From positions 1 to 64,000 of the forward strand of contig JBGVNF010000021.1 of assembly GCA_045125245.1 (NCBI GenBank): 64,000 nucleotides of DNA, given 5' to 3'. Both the position numbers and the translations under genes were made by a program. The stretch comes from SVEL01 sp045125245 (GTDB lineage: Bacteria > Bacillota > Clostridia > Lachnospirales > Lachnospiraceae). The notes beneath the pieces were generated by a model that searched no databases, had not been told where the DNA came from, and saw only the letters and a list, made by a program, of their open reading frames with translations. How positions within the stretch are numbered: position 1 is the stretch's first letter; each line of letters opens with the position of its first letter. This document shows, piece by piece, positions 9,331 through 18,015 of the stretch.

Positions 9331-9954
9331 ATGAACAAAAATTATCAAAAGGTTTTAGATGAAACCATCAAAAAAATCCAACTGAATAATGAAGTTCCAA
9401 GTTTGCTCATTCATAGCTGCTGCGCACCTTGCAGCAGCTATTGTTTAGAGTACCTTAGTGAGTTTTTCAAAATTACTGTATTATATTATAATCCTAATAT
9501 TTATCCTAGGGAAGAATACGAATTTAGGGCAGATGAACAGGAACGTTTTATCAAAAAATTTAATGCGAAAATACCTATAACATTCATAAAAGCTGATTAT
9601 TCGCCTAATGATTTTTATGCTATAGCTCAAGGACTTGAAAAAGAGCCGGAGGGTGGCGAGCGATGTACGAAATGTTATAAATTACGCTTAGAATATACAG
9701 CTAAGCTTGCCAAGGAATTAAATATGGATTATTTTACAACAACATTATCTATAAGTCCTCTAAAAGATGCTTGTAGACTTAATACAATCGGCTTGGAATT
9801 GGAAGATATCTATAAAGTACCTTATCTTGTGTCTGATTTTAAGAAAAAAAATGGATACAAAAGAAGTGTAGAGCTTTCAAAAGAATACGATATGTACAGA
9901 CAAAACTTTTGCGGTTGTATATATTCTAACACAAAAACGCTTGCAAATTTGTAG
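9331..9954 (+). CDS. queH: Epoxyqueuosine reductase QueH
   Basis: QueH performs the last step of queuosine formation in tRNA and replaces QueG in many anaerobes. The 207 residues carry the diagnostic cysteines: HSCCAPCSS (C30, C31, C34), RCTKC (C112, C115) and CGCIYS near the C-terminus, with the YYNPNIYPREEY motif between. These bind an Fe-S cluster and a second metal in the family. No other queuosine genes are in the window. GAGG precedes the ATG. The tRNA-Leu promoter overlaps or follows its 3' end. Confidence 0.95.
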   Translation: MNKNYQKVLDETIKKIQLNNEVPSLLIHSCCAPCSSYCLEYLSEFFKITVLYYNPNIYPREEYEFRADEQERFIKKFNAKIPITFIKADYSPNDFYAIAQGLEKEPEGGERCTKCYKLRLEYTAKLAKELNMDYFTTTLSISPLKDACRLNTIGLELEDIYKVPYLVSDFKKKNGYKRSVELSKEYDMYRQNFCGCIYSNTKTLANL

Positions 9955-9966
9955 ACTTTGTGATAA

Positions 9967-9972
9967 TATAAT
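9967..9972 (+). promoter_or_regulatory. -10 element of the tRNA-Leu promoter
   Basis: A perfect TATAAT lies 20 bases before the tRNA. The best -35 candidate, TTGCAA at 9941-9946 inside queH, is 20 bases away, so the -35 is weak or unusual. Confidence 0.5.
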
Positions 9973-9991
9973 TCGGTGTTAAAAAACACAA

Positions 9992-10074
9992 GCTGGTGTG
10001 GCGGAATGGCAGACGCATCAGACTCAAAATCTGACGTGGGCAACCACGTGCGGGTTCAAGTCCCGCCACCAGCA
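9992..10074 (+). tRNA. tRNA-Leu, anticodon CAA
   Basis: An 83-base cloverleaf with a long variable arm. Acceptor arms GCTGGTG and CACCAGC pair fully; the anticodon stem TCAGA/TCTGA encloses CTCAAAA, giving CAA (reads UUG); the T arm contains GGTTCAAGTCC. The variable arm stem is built from GTGG and CCAC. Discriminator base is A and the CCA end is not encoded, so it must be added by the tRNA nucleotidyltransferase. Confidence 0.97.
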
Positions 10075-10077
10075 TTA

Positions 10078-10103
10078 AACCTAGCTGTTTGCTAGGTTTT
10101 TTT
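10078..10103 (+). terminator. Terminator after tRNA-Leu
   Basis: Arms AACCTAGC (10078-10085) and GCTAGGTT (10091-10098) with a five-base loop and a seven-T run. Confidence 0.92.
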
Positions 10104-10128
10104 ATTGCCCTGAAACCTTGAAAAAGCA

Positions 10129-10157
10129 TTGAAATTACGTGATATTTAGTGTATACT
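10129..10157 (+). promoter_or_regulatory. Promoter for polA
   Basis: TTGAAA (10129-10134) and TATACT (10152-10157) with a 17-base spacer. The untranslated leader is about 75 bases and ends with TTTAGGAGGC before the start codon. Confidence 0.75.
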
Positions 10158-10239
10158 AGAATGAGGTTTAGTCTGTCCTTTTGTAGGGCATATTATTAAT
10201 CGTAATTATGAGATAATTCGATTTGTTTAGGAGGCAACA

Positions 10240-12957
10240 ATGGCTGGCAAGCTTGTATTAATAGATGGACATAGTATATTAAACAGAGCATTTTACGGTG
10301 TTCCTGATTTAACCAACGGAGAAGGACTTCATACTAATGCAGTATACGGATTTTTGAATATTATGTTCAAGATTTTAGACGAAGAAAAACCAGATTATTT
10401 AACTGTCGCTTTTGATGTAAAGCATAAAACTTTTAGACATGAAATGTTTGCTGAATATAAAGGCACAAGAAAACCTATGCCAGCAGAGCTTCATGAGCAG
10501 GTACCGGTATTGAAAGAACTTTTGAAGGCGATGAATATTCAGATAATGGAGCTTCCGGGTTTTGAAGCAGACGATTTACTTGGTACTATTGCAAAGAGAG
10601 CTGATGGAGATGATATAGAGGTACGAGTTGTATCTGGAGATAGAGATTTACTTCAGCTGGCAACAGATAGAATAATGATTAGAATACCTAAGACAAAAAT
10701 GGGCAAGACAGAAGTGGAAAACTACTATGCCAAGGATGTTTTAGAAAAATATCAGGTATCGCCATTGGAATTTATCGATTTAAAAGCTCTTATGGGAGAT
10801 ACTGCAGATAATATACCAGGTGTTGCTGGAATCGGCGAAAAGATGGCTACAAAGATTATATCCACTTATCATTCTATCGAGAATGCTTATGAAAACTTAG
10901 ATAACATTGAGCCAAAAAGAGCAGGTAAACTATTGGGTGAAGATTATGAATCAGCAAAATTAAGCAAAGTACTTGCCACAATAAATACAGATGCACCTAT
11001 AGAAATTGATTATAAAAAGGGCACTTTGGAAAATATGTATAATAGCGAAGCACTTGCTATTATAAAAAAGCTTGAATTCAAAAAGCTTGCAGAAAAATTT
11101 TTAGCAAACGGTGCAGATAGCACGACTACGCAATCTGTCAATTTAGAAGAGCTTATAAAAAAAATTAGCGAAGATGACATTGATTACAATGCATTATCTA
11201 AGGCAGAATATGTAGGTATACAGATATTTGAAGTAGGAGATGTGAATAATGAACCTACACAGATGACATTTGACTTTTTAAACACTGCTTCAAATGAAGA
11301 TAAAGAAAAATATGTTTTAAGCTATAGCTTTGTATTAGATGAAAAAGAATATGTCTATTATGTAGAATTAAATTCAAAAGACAATATTAGAAAATTTATT
11401 AACAATCTTACAGCTAATCAAGTAAAGATTTGTTTATTTGAATTAAAGAAGCATTTAAAAGACTTTGATATTCAGGATTTATTGGAGAATAGCAATGTAC
11501 TTGAAATAAATCTTATGGCATATCTTATGAATCCGCTTAGAGATTCATATAACTACGAAAATATAGCTAGAGAATATCTTGAGATTGAATTACCAAGTAT
11601 AGAAGAGTTAGTTGGAAAGAGTAACATCAAGGATTTATACAAGAGCAATCAACATAATGTTATTATGTTAACTTCTCTTTATGCGTATGTAGCAGTTAAG
11701 GCATCAAATATATTAAAAAATAAATTATTAGAAGCCACTATGTGGGATTTATATTCGGATATTGAATTACCTTTGGTATATGCCTTAGATAGAATGGAGA
11801 AGGAAGGTATTCTTGTAAATGCTACTGAGCTTAAGGAGTATGGCAATGTACTCAAAGAAAAGATTTCTTTAATTGAGAAGGAAATATACGAAGAAATTGG
11901 CGAAGAGTTTAATATTAATTCCTCTAAACAGTTAGGAGAAATTTTATTTGGTAAAATGGGATTGCCGGGAAGTAAGAAAACTAAGACTGGCTACTCCACA
12001 TCAGCCGACGTTTTAGAAAAACTTGCGCCAGATTATCCAGTAGTTAATAAGATATTGGAATATAGGCAGCTTACTAAACTTAAATCTACCTATGCAGACG
12101 GTTTGGCCGTATATATAAAGGATGATGGAAGAATTCATGGTAATTTCAACCAGACTATAACTGCCACAGGTAGAATAAGTTCTACAGAGCCAAACCTTCA
12201 AAATATTCCCATTAGAATGGAAATGGGTAAGGCTTTTAGAAAAGTATTTATTTCAAAAGATGATTATATATTTATAGATGCAGATTATTCACAGATTGAG
12301 CTTAGAATTCTGGCACATATGTCAGGTGATGAATCGCTTATAGATGCATATAATTCTGCTCAGGATATTCATAGAATAACAGCTTCTAAGGTTTTTAAGA
12401 TTCCATACGAAGAAGTATCAGAAGCTATGCGTAGAAATGCAAAAGCTGTTAACTTTGGAATCGTTTACGGAATTAGTTCTTTTGGCTTAAGCCAAGATTT
12501 AAGTATAAGCAGAAAAGAAGCTAATGAATATATAAAGCAATATTTTGAAACTTATCCAGGTATTAAAGCATTTTTAGATAAAACTATCGAAGATGCAAAA
12601 AAAGACGGATATGTAAAAACGTTGTTTAATAGAATAAGACCTATTCCAGAATTAAATTCAAGCAACTTTATGCAAAGAAGCTTTGGAGAGAGAATCGCTA
12701 TGAATTCTCCAATCCAAGGAACTGCTGCCGATATAATGAAAATAGCAATGGTAGCTGTAGATAAGAAGATTAAGGATATGAATTTAAAATCAAAGATCGT
12801 ATTACAGGTACACGACGAACTTCTTATAGAGGCTAGCAAAGATGAAGTAGATATAGTCTGCGATATCGTCAAAGAATCAATGATGAATGCTGCTAATCTT
12901 AAAGTGAAGCTTGATATTAATATTTCAAAGGGATTAAATTGGCTGGAAGCTCATTAA
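10240..12957 (+). CDS. polA: DNA polymerase I
   Basis: Repair and Okazaki-fragment processing polymerase, 905 residues. The N-terminal 5' nuclease (about 1-290) shows GFEADDLLGT, SGDRDLLQL and DTADNIPGVAGIGEK. The polymerase domain shows DADYSQIELRILAHMSGD near 682, the RRNAKAVNFGIVYG O-helix and VHDELLIE motif C. The central region (about 310-490) lacks the DxE exonuclease motif (it reads YVGIQIFEVGD), so proofreading is probably lost, as known for many Firmicutes Pol I enzymes. coaE follows 13 bases later. Confidence 0.98.
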   Translation: MAGKLVLIDGHSILNRAFYGVPDLTNGEGLHTNAVYGFLNIMFKILDEEKPDYLTVAFDVKHKTFRHEMFAEYKGTRKPMPAELHEQVPVLKELLKAMNIQIMELPGFEADDLLGTIAKRADGDDIEVRVVSGDRDLLQLATDRIMIRIPKTKMGKTEVENYYAKDVLEKYQVSPLEFIDLKALMGDTADNIPGVAGIGEKMATKIISTYHSIENAYENLDNIEPKRAGKLLGEDYESAKLSKVLATINTDAPIEIDYKKGTLENMYNSEALAIIKKLEFKKLAEKFLANGADSTTTQSVNLEELIKKISEDDIDYNALSKAEYVGIQIFEVGDVNNEPTQMTFDFLNTASNEDKEKYVLSYSFVLDEKEYVYYVELNSKDNIRKFINNLTANQVKICLFELKKHLKDFDIQDLLENSNVLEINLMAYLMNPLRDSYNYENIAREYLEIELPSIEELVGKSNIKDLYKSNQHNVIMLTSLYAYVAVKASNILKNKLLEATMWDLYSDIELPLVYALDRMEKEGILVNATELKEYGNVLKEKISLIEKEIYEEIGEEFNINSSKQLGEILFGKMGLPGSKKTKTGYSTSADVLEKLAPDYPVVNKILEYRQLTKLKSTYADGLAVYIKDDGRIHGNFNQTITATGRISSTEPNLQNIPIRMEMGKAFRKVFISKDDYIFIDADYSQIELRILAHMSGDESLIDAYNSAQDIHRITASKVFKIPYEEVSEAMRRNAKAVNFGIVYGISSFGLSQDLSISRKEANEYIKQYFETYPGIKAFLDKTIEDAKKDGYVKTLFNRIRPIPELNSSNFMQRSFGERIAMNSPIQGTAADIMKIAMVAVDKKIKDMNLKSKIVLQVHDELLIEASKDEVDIVCDIVKESMMNAANLKVKLDINISKGLNWLEAH

Positions 12958-12970
12958 AGTAGGTATAGTT

Positions 12971-13624
12971 ATGAAGGATGAGAAAAATATAAATCAAAGC
13001 TGCAAAGAAGCTACGGTTAAATATATCATTGGACTTACAGGCGGTATAGGTACTGGTAAGTCAATGGTACTAGAACACATCAAAAATGAATATAATGGTT
13101 TTGTTATTGAAGCTGATAAAATAGGTCATGAAATATTTGAATATAATTCAGAAACCTATAATCGTGTAGTGGAAGCTTTTGGACCTGATATATTAAGTAT
13201 TTCAGATGATACGCCATATATAGACAGAAAAAAGCTTGGTCAGATAGTATTTGACCATAAAGAAAAGCTTCAATTGCTTAATAGCATTACTCATCCAGCT
13301 ATTCACAATAGAATTGAAGAACTTATAGATAAATGCGACCAGGAGTTAATTGTAATAGAGGCAGCAATATTGCCAGACACATCCTTGAAATATTTGTGTG
13401 ATACCTTATGGTATGTATACGCAGATAAGGATATTAGGATATCACGTCTTTTAAAATATCGTGATATACCTAGAGAAAAAGCACTAAAGGTTATGGCAAA
13501 TCAGCCAGATGACGAAAGATTTAAAAATGTATGTCAAGTAGTTATAGATAATAGTTATGATAAAGAGACTACTTTCAAACAGATAAAAGAACATTTACCA
13601 GGAGGAAGCTTATGGGCGAAATAA
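12971..13624 (+). CDS. coaE: Dephospho-CoA kinase
   Basis: Final step of coenzyme A synthesis. The 217-residue protein carries the P-loop GGIGTGKS (24-31) after a slightly long N-terminal lead of about 18 residues, and the EAAIL region and D-x-R motifs of the CoaE fold. polA-coaE order is common in Clostridia. Its 3' end overlaps the next start by 13 bases, suggesting coupled translation. Confidence 0.94.
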   Translation: MKDEKNINQSCKEATVKYIIGLTGGIGTGKSMVLEHIKNEYNGFVIEADKIGHEIFEYNSETYNRVVEAFGPDILSISDDTPYIDRKKLGQIVFDHKEKLQLLNSITHPAIHNRIEELIDKCDQELIVIEAAILPDTSLKYLCDTLWYVYADKDIRISRLLKYRDIPREKALKVMANQPDDERFKNVCQVVIDNSYDKETTFKQIKEHLPGGSLWAK

Positions 13625-15720
13625 AATTACCAGATCATCTTGTTTTTGGCCTTGATATAGGAACAAGAAGTATTGTGGGTTCTGTAGGATATATGGACGG
13701 AAAGAAATTCAATGTAGCAGGACACTATGTAAAAGAGCATGATACTAGAGCTATGATGGACGGACAGATTCATGACATTGCAAAAGTTGGTGAGACGATT
13801 AATTACGTAAAAAGAGAACTTGAAAATCAGATTGGTCGCCCGCTCAATGACGTATGTATAGCGGCCGCTGGCCGTGTGCTCAAAACAGTTACTGTTCATG
13901 TGGATATGGAACGAGTTGACGATATGGCTGTGACAGAGGAGGATATATATTCTCTTGATATGCTTGGTGTTGAAAAAGCATATGATATTATGCGCGCAGA
14001 TTTCCCAGATGTGGAATTTTATTGCGTAGGATACACTGTTGTTAAGTATTATATGAATGGTTATATAATCGGAAATCTCGAAGGTCATAAGGGCAGAAAT
14101 ATCGGTGCGGATATACTTGCAACATTTCTTCCTAACGAAGTTATCGAGGATTTGTATTCAGCAACAGGCAGCGCTGGATTAAGTGTTGCAAACCTTACAT
14201 TGGAGCCTATAGCAGCTATTAATATAGCAATTCCTGAGAATTTCAGATTGTTAAATATCGCATTAGTCGACGTAGGAGCCGGTACATCGGATATTTCTAT
14301 CACAAAAGATGGAAGTATTATTGCTTACGGTATGATTCCACATGCTGGTGATGAGATTACAGAGGCAATTGTCAATAAATGCTTATGTGATTTTAAGACA
14401 GCTGAAACTATTAAGCTCAACTCTATGAAGAAGGGTGCAAAATCCATTTCTTACAAAGATGTAATGGGATTAAAGCAAAAGCTTACACCTGCAGATGTGA
14501 AAGAGATGTATAAAGATACAGTAGATAATATGACTAGAGAAATCGCAGAGAAGATAAAAGAGCTTAACGGTGGCAAGAGTGTTAATGCTGTATTTGTAGT
14601 TGGAGGCGGTGGTAAGGCATTTGGTTTTACAGAAAGTCTTGCAAATCACTTAGATATTCCAACACAAAGAGTTGCCTTAAGAGGTGAGGAAGTATTAGGA
14701 GATGTAAATTTTTTAGTAGAAGGTGTAAAGAAGGATCCATTACTTGTAACACCTATTGGCATATGTATGAACTTCTACAATCAGAAGAATCATTTTGTAT
14801 ATGTGAATATTAATGATGAACGTATTAAATTATACGATAATGACCATCTTACAGTTGTAGATGCAGCAATGCAGATAGGTTTTCCAAATGATGCATTGTT
14901 CCCTAAGAGAGGACAATCGCTTAATTTCAATATAAATGGAAAGCTTAAGATAATAAAAGGTGAATTAGGTGAGCCAGCTTATATTACTGTAAATGGCCAC
15001 GATGCAAATATTAATTCAAAGATAGCTAAAAATGACAAGATTTATATTAAGGAATCAACTGCTGGTGAGGATGCAGTATATACAGTAGGTCAGCTTCCTG
15101 AATATAAAGAAAGCATAAGCTTTATAATAAACGGAGTGAATGTTACTTGTCCAAAATTTGCTGAGGTTAATAAGGAGTTAGTTACAGCATCTTATAATAT
15201 AAAAGATGGCGATGAGATACATATAAGAGATTTTTATTCTGTATTGCAGATACTACAGTTTATGGATGTGGATGGTACAGGAAAGACTATATATGTAAAT
15301 GGACATAAGGCTGAGCTTGATGAGCCTGTATATGGTGGGTTTAAGGTAAATATTGAAGATACAGACTATCTTAATGAAACTGAAGAAGATATCGCTATAG
15401 AGGAGTTTGAAGAAGAAACAGCAGTTTTAAATGATTCTGATAATGAATCCTTAAGCGAAGTAAAGGAAGAAAAGACTGAGGTTAAGGCTGCGCCAGTTGC
15501 AAGTAACATTACAATCAATTTAGCAATTACTGTAAATGGTACACCAGTAACCTTAAGAAATAAGAGTAGTTATATCTTCGTAGATATATTGGATTTCTAT
15601 CCATTCAACACTCAAAAAGCTGGTGGTTCAGACCTAGTGAGAAAAATAAATGGTGAAAGCTGTGAGTTTACATCACCTTTAAAAAGTGGTGATGCAGTAG
15701 AAATATATTGGACAGCGTAA
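13612..15720 (+). CDS. FtsA-like cell division/pilus-type actin-fold ATPase with long C-terminal extension
   Basis: The first ~390 residues form an actin/Hsp70-fold ATPase of the FtsA/PilM type: FGLDIGTRSIVGSVGY (phosphate 1), a typical FtsA SHS2-like insertion, LVDVGAGTSDISI (phosphate 2) and AVFVVGGGGKAFGF (adenosine). The remaining ~310 residues are unusual for FtsA: repeated beta-rich stretches with VNGH/INGK motifs suggesting ubiquitin-like or SLBB-like folds, then an acidic linker (about 590-630) and a last small domain. There is no obvious C-terminal amphipathic membrane helix. It may recruit division proteins, but no ftsZ is nearby. Confidence 0.82.
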   Translation: MGEIKLPDHLVFGLDIGTRSIVGSVGYMDGKKFNVAGHYVKEHDTRAMMDGQIHDIAKVGETINYVKRELENQIGRPLNDVCIAAAGRVLKTVTVHVDMERVDDMAVTEEDIYSLDMLGVEKAYDIMRADFPDVEFYCVGYTVVKYYMNGYIIGNLEGHKGRNIGADILATFLPNEVIEDLYSATGSAGLSVANLTLEPIAAINIAIPENFRLLNIALVDVGAGTSDISITKDGSIIAYGMIPHAGDEITEAIVNKCLCDFKTAETIKLNSMKKGAKSISYKDVMGLKQKLTPADVKEMYKDTVDNMTREIAEKIKELNGGKSVNAVFVVGGGGKAFGFTESLANHLDIPTQRVALRGEEVLGDVNFLVEGVKKDPLLVTPIGICMNFYNQKNHFVYVNINDERIKLYDNDHLTVVDAAMQIGFPNDALFPKRGQSLNFNINGKLKIIKGELGEPAYITVNGHDANINSKIAKNDKIYIKESTAGEDAVYTVGQLPEYKESISFIINGVNVTCPKFAEVNKELVTASYNIKDGDEIHIRDFYSVLQILQFMDVDGTGKTIYVNGHKAELDEPVYGGFKVNIEDTDYLNETEEDIAIEEFEEETAVLNDSDNESLSEVKEEKTEVKAAPVASNITINLAITVNGTPVTLRNKSSYIFVDILDFYPFNTQKAGGSDLVRKINGESCEFTSPLKSGDAVEIYWTA

Positions 15721-15768
15721 AGAATATAGCAAAAATGTAAAAAAATGTATTGTGAAATTGGTAATTAA

Positions 15769-15785
15769 ATCGTAGCAACTACGAT
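15769..15785 (+). other. Small perfect hairpin before the alarmone synthetase
   Basis: Seven-base arms ATCGTAG and CTACGAT around a three-base loop, with no T-run after it. It lies in the short gap upstream of the next gene. A shortened form of the same core (CGTAG-N3-CTACG) occurs near 50516-50528. Its role is unknown. Confidence 0.4.
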
Positions 15786-15811
15786 TAGATTTGAATGTAA
15801 AGGGGAATATC

Positions 15812-16627
15812 ATGGATATTAAACTATGGAAAGAGCTTCTCTATCCCTATGAAATGGCTGTAGATGAGCTCACACTGAAACTTAATAACATTATAAAAGA
15901 ATACCATGCAATAGGTGAATATTCGCCTATTGAGATGGTTACAGGAAGAGTAAAAAAAATATCGAGTATCTTAGAGAAATGCCAAAAGAAAAACATCTCT
16001 TTAGATGAGATAGCATCAAAAATTGAAGATATTGCTGGTATAAGAATTATTTGTCAGTTTGTTGAAGATATTGATAAGGTGGCAAATTTATTAAACTCAA
16101 GAGATGACATAACAGTAATTCATTCTAAGGATTATGTGAAAAATATGAAGCCTAGTGGATACAGAAGTTATCATATGATTATAGAATATCCTGTAGCTAC
16201 ATTAAAAGGTCCGCAGCGTGTAAAGGTTGAGATTCAGATTCGTACTCTTGCTATGAATTTCTGGGCAACTATAGAGCATTCATTGCAGTATAAGTACCGT
16301 TCTAATATGCCTGAACACATAAGAGAACGTCTATCAGCGGCATCACAGGCTATCATTTCCTTAGATACAGAGATGAGCTCGATTAGAGAGGAAATTATGG
16401 ACTCTCAGAACTCATTCCGTATAAAAGCTAACATTGTAGCAGAGATACTTAATATTATTCAAAATCTTTATAAGGTTGCAAATAAGCGAGAAATCGTAAA
16501 GATTCAGGATGAGTTTTATCGTGTATATAAGCAAGGAGATATACCAGCTCTTGAGCATTTTTTAAGAGAATTAGATGTTATAGCAGAAGGCTATAGAGCA
16601 CAAAACGTTGATGAATTTGATGCATAA
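15812..16627 (+). CDS. Small alarmone synthetase, GTP pyrophosphokinase family (RelQ/YjbM-like)
   Basis: Makes (p)ppGpp by pyrophosphate transfer from ATP to GDP/GTP. The 271-residue protein has only the synthetase domain: EMVTGRVKKISSIL, DIAGIRIICQFVEDI, SGYRSYHMII and VEIQIRTLAMNFWATIEHSLQYK. There is no HD hydrolase or TGS/ACT region, which marks it as a RelQ-type enzyme. An in-frame TTG at 15791 is rejected: ATG 15812 has AAAGGGGAA at normal distance. It is followed by the pseudouridine synthase gene after 12 bases. Confidence 0.92.
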   Translation: MDIKLWKELLYPYEMAVDELTLKLNNIIKEYHAIGEYSPIEMVTGRVKKISSILEKCQKKNISLDEIASKIEDIAGIRIICQFVEDIDKVANLLNSRDDITVIHSKDYVKNMKPSGYRSYHMIIEYPVATLKGPQRVKVEIQIRTLAMNFWATIEHSLQYKYRSNMPEHIRERLSAASQAIISLDTEMSSIREEIMDSQNSFRIKANIVAEILNIIQNLYKVANKREIVKIQDEFYRVYKQGDIPALEHFLRELDVIAEGYRAQNVDEFDA

Positions 16628-16639
16628 AGGAATGTTGCT

Positions 16640-17353
16640 ATGAATATTCGACTTGATAAATATCTTGCCGATATGGGCATTGGAACACGAAGCGAAGTAA
16701 AGGCAGATATAAAAAAGGGAAAAATTAATATAAATGGGATTGTGGTAAAGGATGCTAATTTTAAGATTAATACTGAATCAGATAAGGTGCTTTATCAGGG
16801 CAATCCCATTGTTTATGAAGAATATGAATACTATATGTTAAATAAGCCAGCAGGGGTAGTATCAGCTACAACGGATAAAAACGACAAAACGGTTGTAGAT
16901 TTGATTACCACAAAGAAAAAGAAGGATTTATTCCCAGTAGGTAGACTTGATAAGGATACAGAAGGATTGTTAATAATCTGCAATGATGGTGAGTTATGTC
17001 ATAATCTTTTAAGTCCTAGAAAACATATAGATAAAACATATTATGTATGCTTAAATGATTCACTTTCGATAGAAGCAGAAGAAAAGATTTGTACTGGCGT
17101 ATTTATCGAAAAGGATGTAATGTCCATGCCTGCTTCTTTAACAAGAATTACAGATGACAAAGTGTATTTAACCATACAGGAGGGAAAGTTTCATCAGGTA
17201 AAAAAGATGTTTCACGCAGTTGGACTGGAAGTAATATATTTAAAACGAGTATCTATGGGTGGATTAAACCTTGATGAAAACTTAAAAGTAGGAGATTTTA
17301 GACCATTAACTCAGGAAGAGATAGATTATTTGAAAGGTGTAACCAATGATTGA
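16640..17353 (+). CDS. RsuA/RluB-type rRNA pseudouridine synthase
   Basis: Converts a specific rRNA uridine to pseudouridine. In 237 residues it has an N-terminal S4 RNA-binding domain (IRLDKYLADMGIGTRSEVKADI) and the catalytic motif GRLDKDTEGLL near 102, where the Asp is the nucleophile, followed by the KLNKPAGVVSATTD-like segment typical of RsuA. Best guess is 16S U516 (RsuA branch), but RluB/RluE specificity cannot be excluded. It overlaps the HAD phosphatase gene by eight bases. Confidence 0.88.
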   Translation: MNIRLDKYLADMGIGTRSEVKADIKKGKININGIVVKDANFKINTESDKVLYQGNPIVYEEYEYYMLNKPAGVVSATTDKNDKTVVDLITTKKKKDLFPVGRLDKDTEGLLIICNDGELCHNLLSPRKHIDKTYYVCLNDSLSIEAEEKICTGVFIEKDVMSMPASLTRITDDKVYLTIQEGKFHQVKKMFHAVGLEVIYLKRVSMGGLNLDENLKVGDFRPLTQEEIDYLKGVTND

Positions 17354-18005
17354 CGAGTTTAAGGCGGTTCTATTTGATTTAGATGGCACTCTTGTAGACT
17401 CTATGTGGATGTGGCATGCTATTGATATAGAATATTTAAATAGATTTGGATTAACTCCACCTGATGATTTATCAGAAGCTATTGAGGGTATGAGTTATGA
17501 TGAAACGGCTGTCTATTTTAAGAGAAGATTTAATATAGAAGATTCCTTAGATAAGATAAAGGCTGATTGGAAAGAGATGTCTAGGGAAATGTATTGTACA
17601 AAAATACAATTAAAAGCCGGAGTGAGACGTTTTTTAGATTATCTTAAGAATAAAAATATTAAGATGTCTATTTGTACAAGTAATAGTTACACACTTGCAG
17701 AGGAGCTTTTAAAATCCCTTGATATTTATAAATATTTTGACACTATTGTGACAGCAGGAATGGTAGGCTTAGGCAAACCAAATCCAGATGTATATTTGGA
17801 AGCTGCCAGACTTCTTGAAATTCCTATAGAGAAATGTATAGTTTTTGAAGACGTTGTACAAGGAATTATGGCTGGGAAAAATGCAGGAATGAAGGTTGTG
17901 GCAGTATTTGATGAAGCTTCAAAAAACACAACGGACAAAAAGAAAGAATTGGCAGATTATTACGTAGAAAGTATTGATGAATTTATAGAAAATTATTGTA
18001 ATTAA
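17346..18005 (+). CDS. HAD-family phosphatase (beta-phosphoglucomutase/phosphatase subfamily)
   Basis: A 219-residue HAD hydrolase with the nucleophile motif DLDGTLVDS (D11, D13), Ser/Thr motif ICTSNS, Lys in VGLGKPNPDVY and acidic motif VFEDVVQGIMAG. The helical cap following motif I places it near beta-phosphoglucomutase and 2-deoxyglucose-6-phosphatase-type enzymes. The natural substrate is unknown. Translation is probably coupled to the preceding pseudouridine synthase. Confidence 0.87.
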   Translation: MIDEFKAVLFDLDGTLVDSMWMWHAIDIEYLNRFGLTPPDDLSEAIEGMSYDETAVYFKRRFNIEDSLDKIKADWKEMSREMYCTKIQLKAGVRRFLDYLKNKNIKMSICTSNSYTLAEELLKSLDIYKYFDTIVTAGMVGLGKPNPDVYLEAARLLEIPIEKCIVFEDVVQGIMAGKNAGMKVVAVFDEASKNTTDKKKELADYYVESIDEFIENYCN

Positions 18006-18015
18006 GAGGTAGTAT

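Noticed and set aside
9926..10129. 67-codon - strand frame across tRNA-Leu
   Set aside because: Overlaps the tRNA and its terminator; no independent support.
13627..14088. 153-codon - strand frame opposite the FtsA-like gene
   Set aside because: Shadow of a clear + strand gene; no ribosome site and no recognisable protein.
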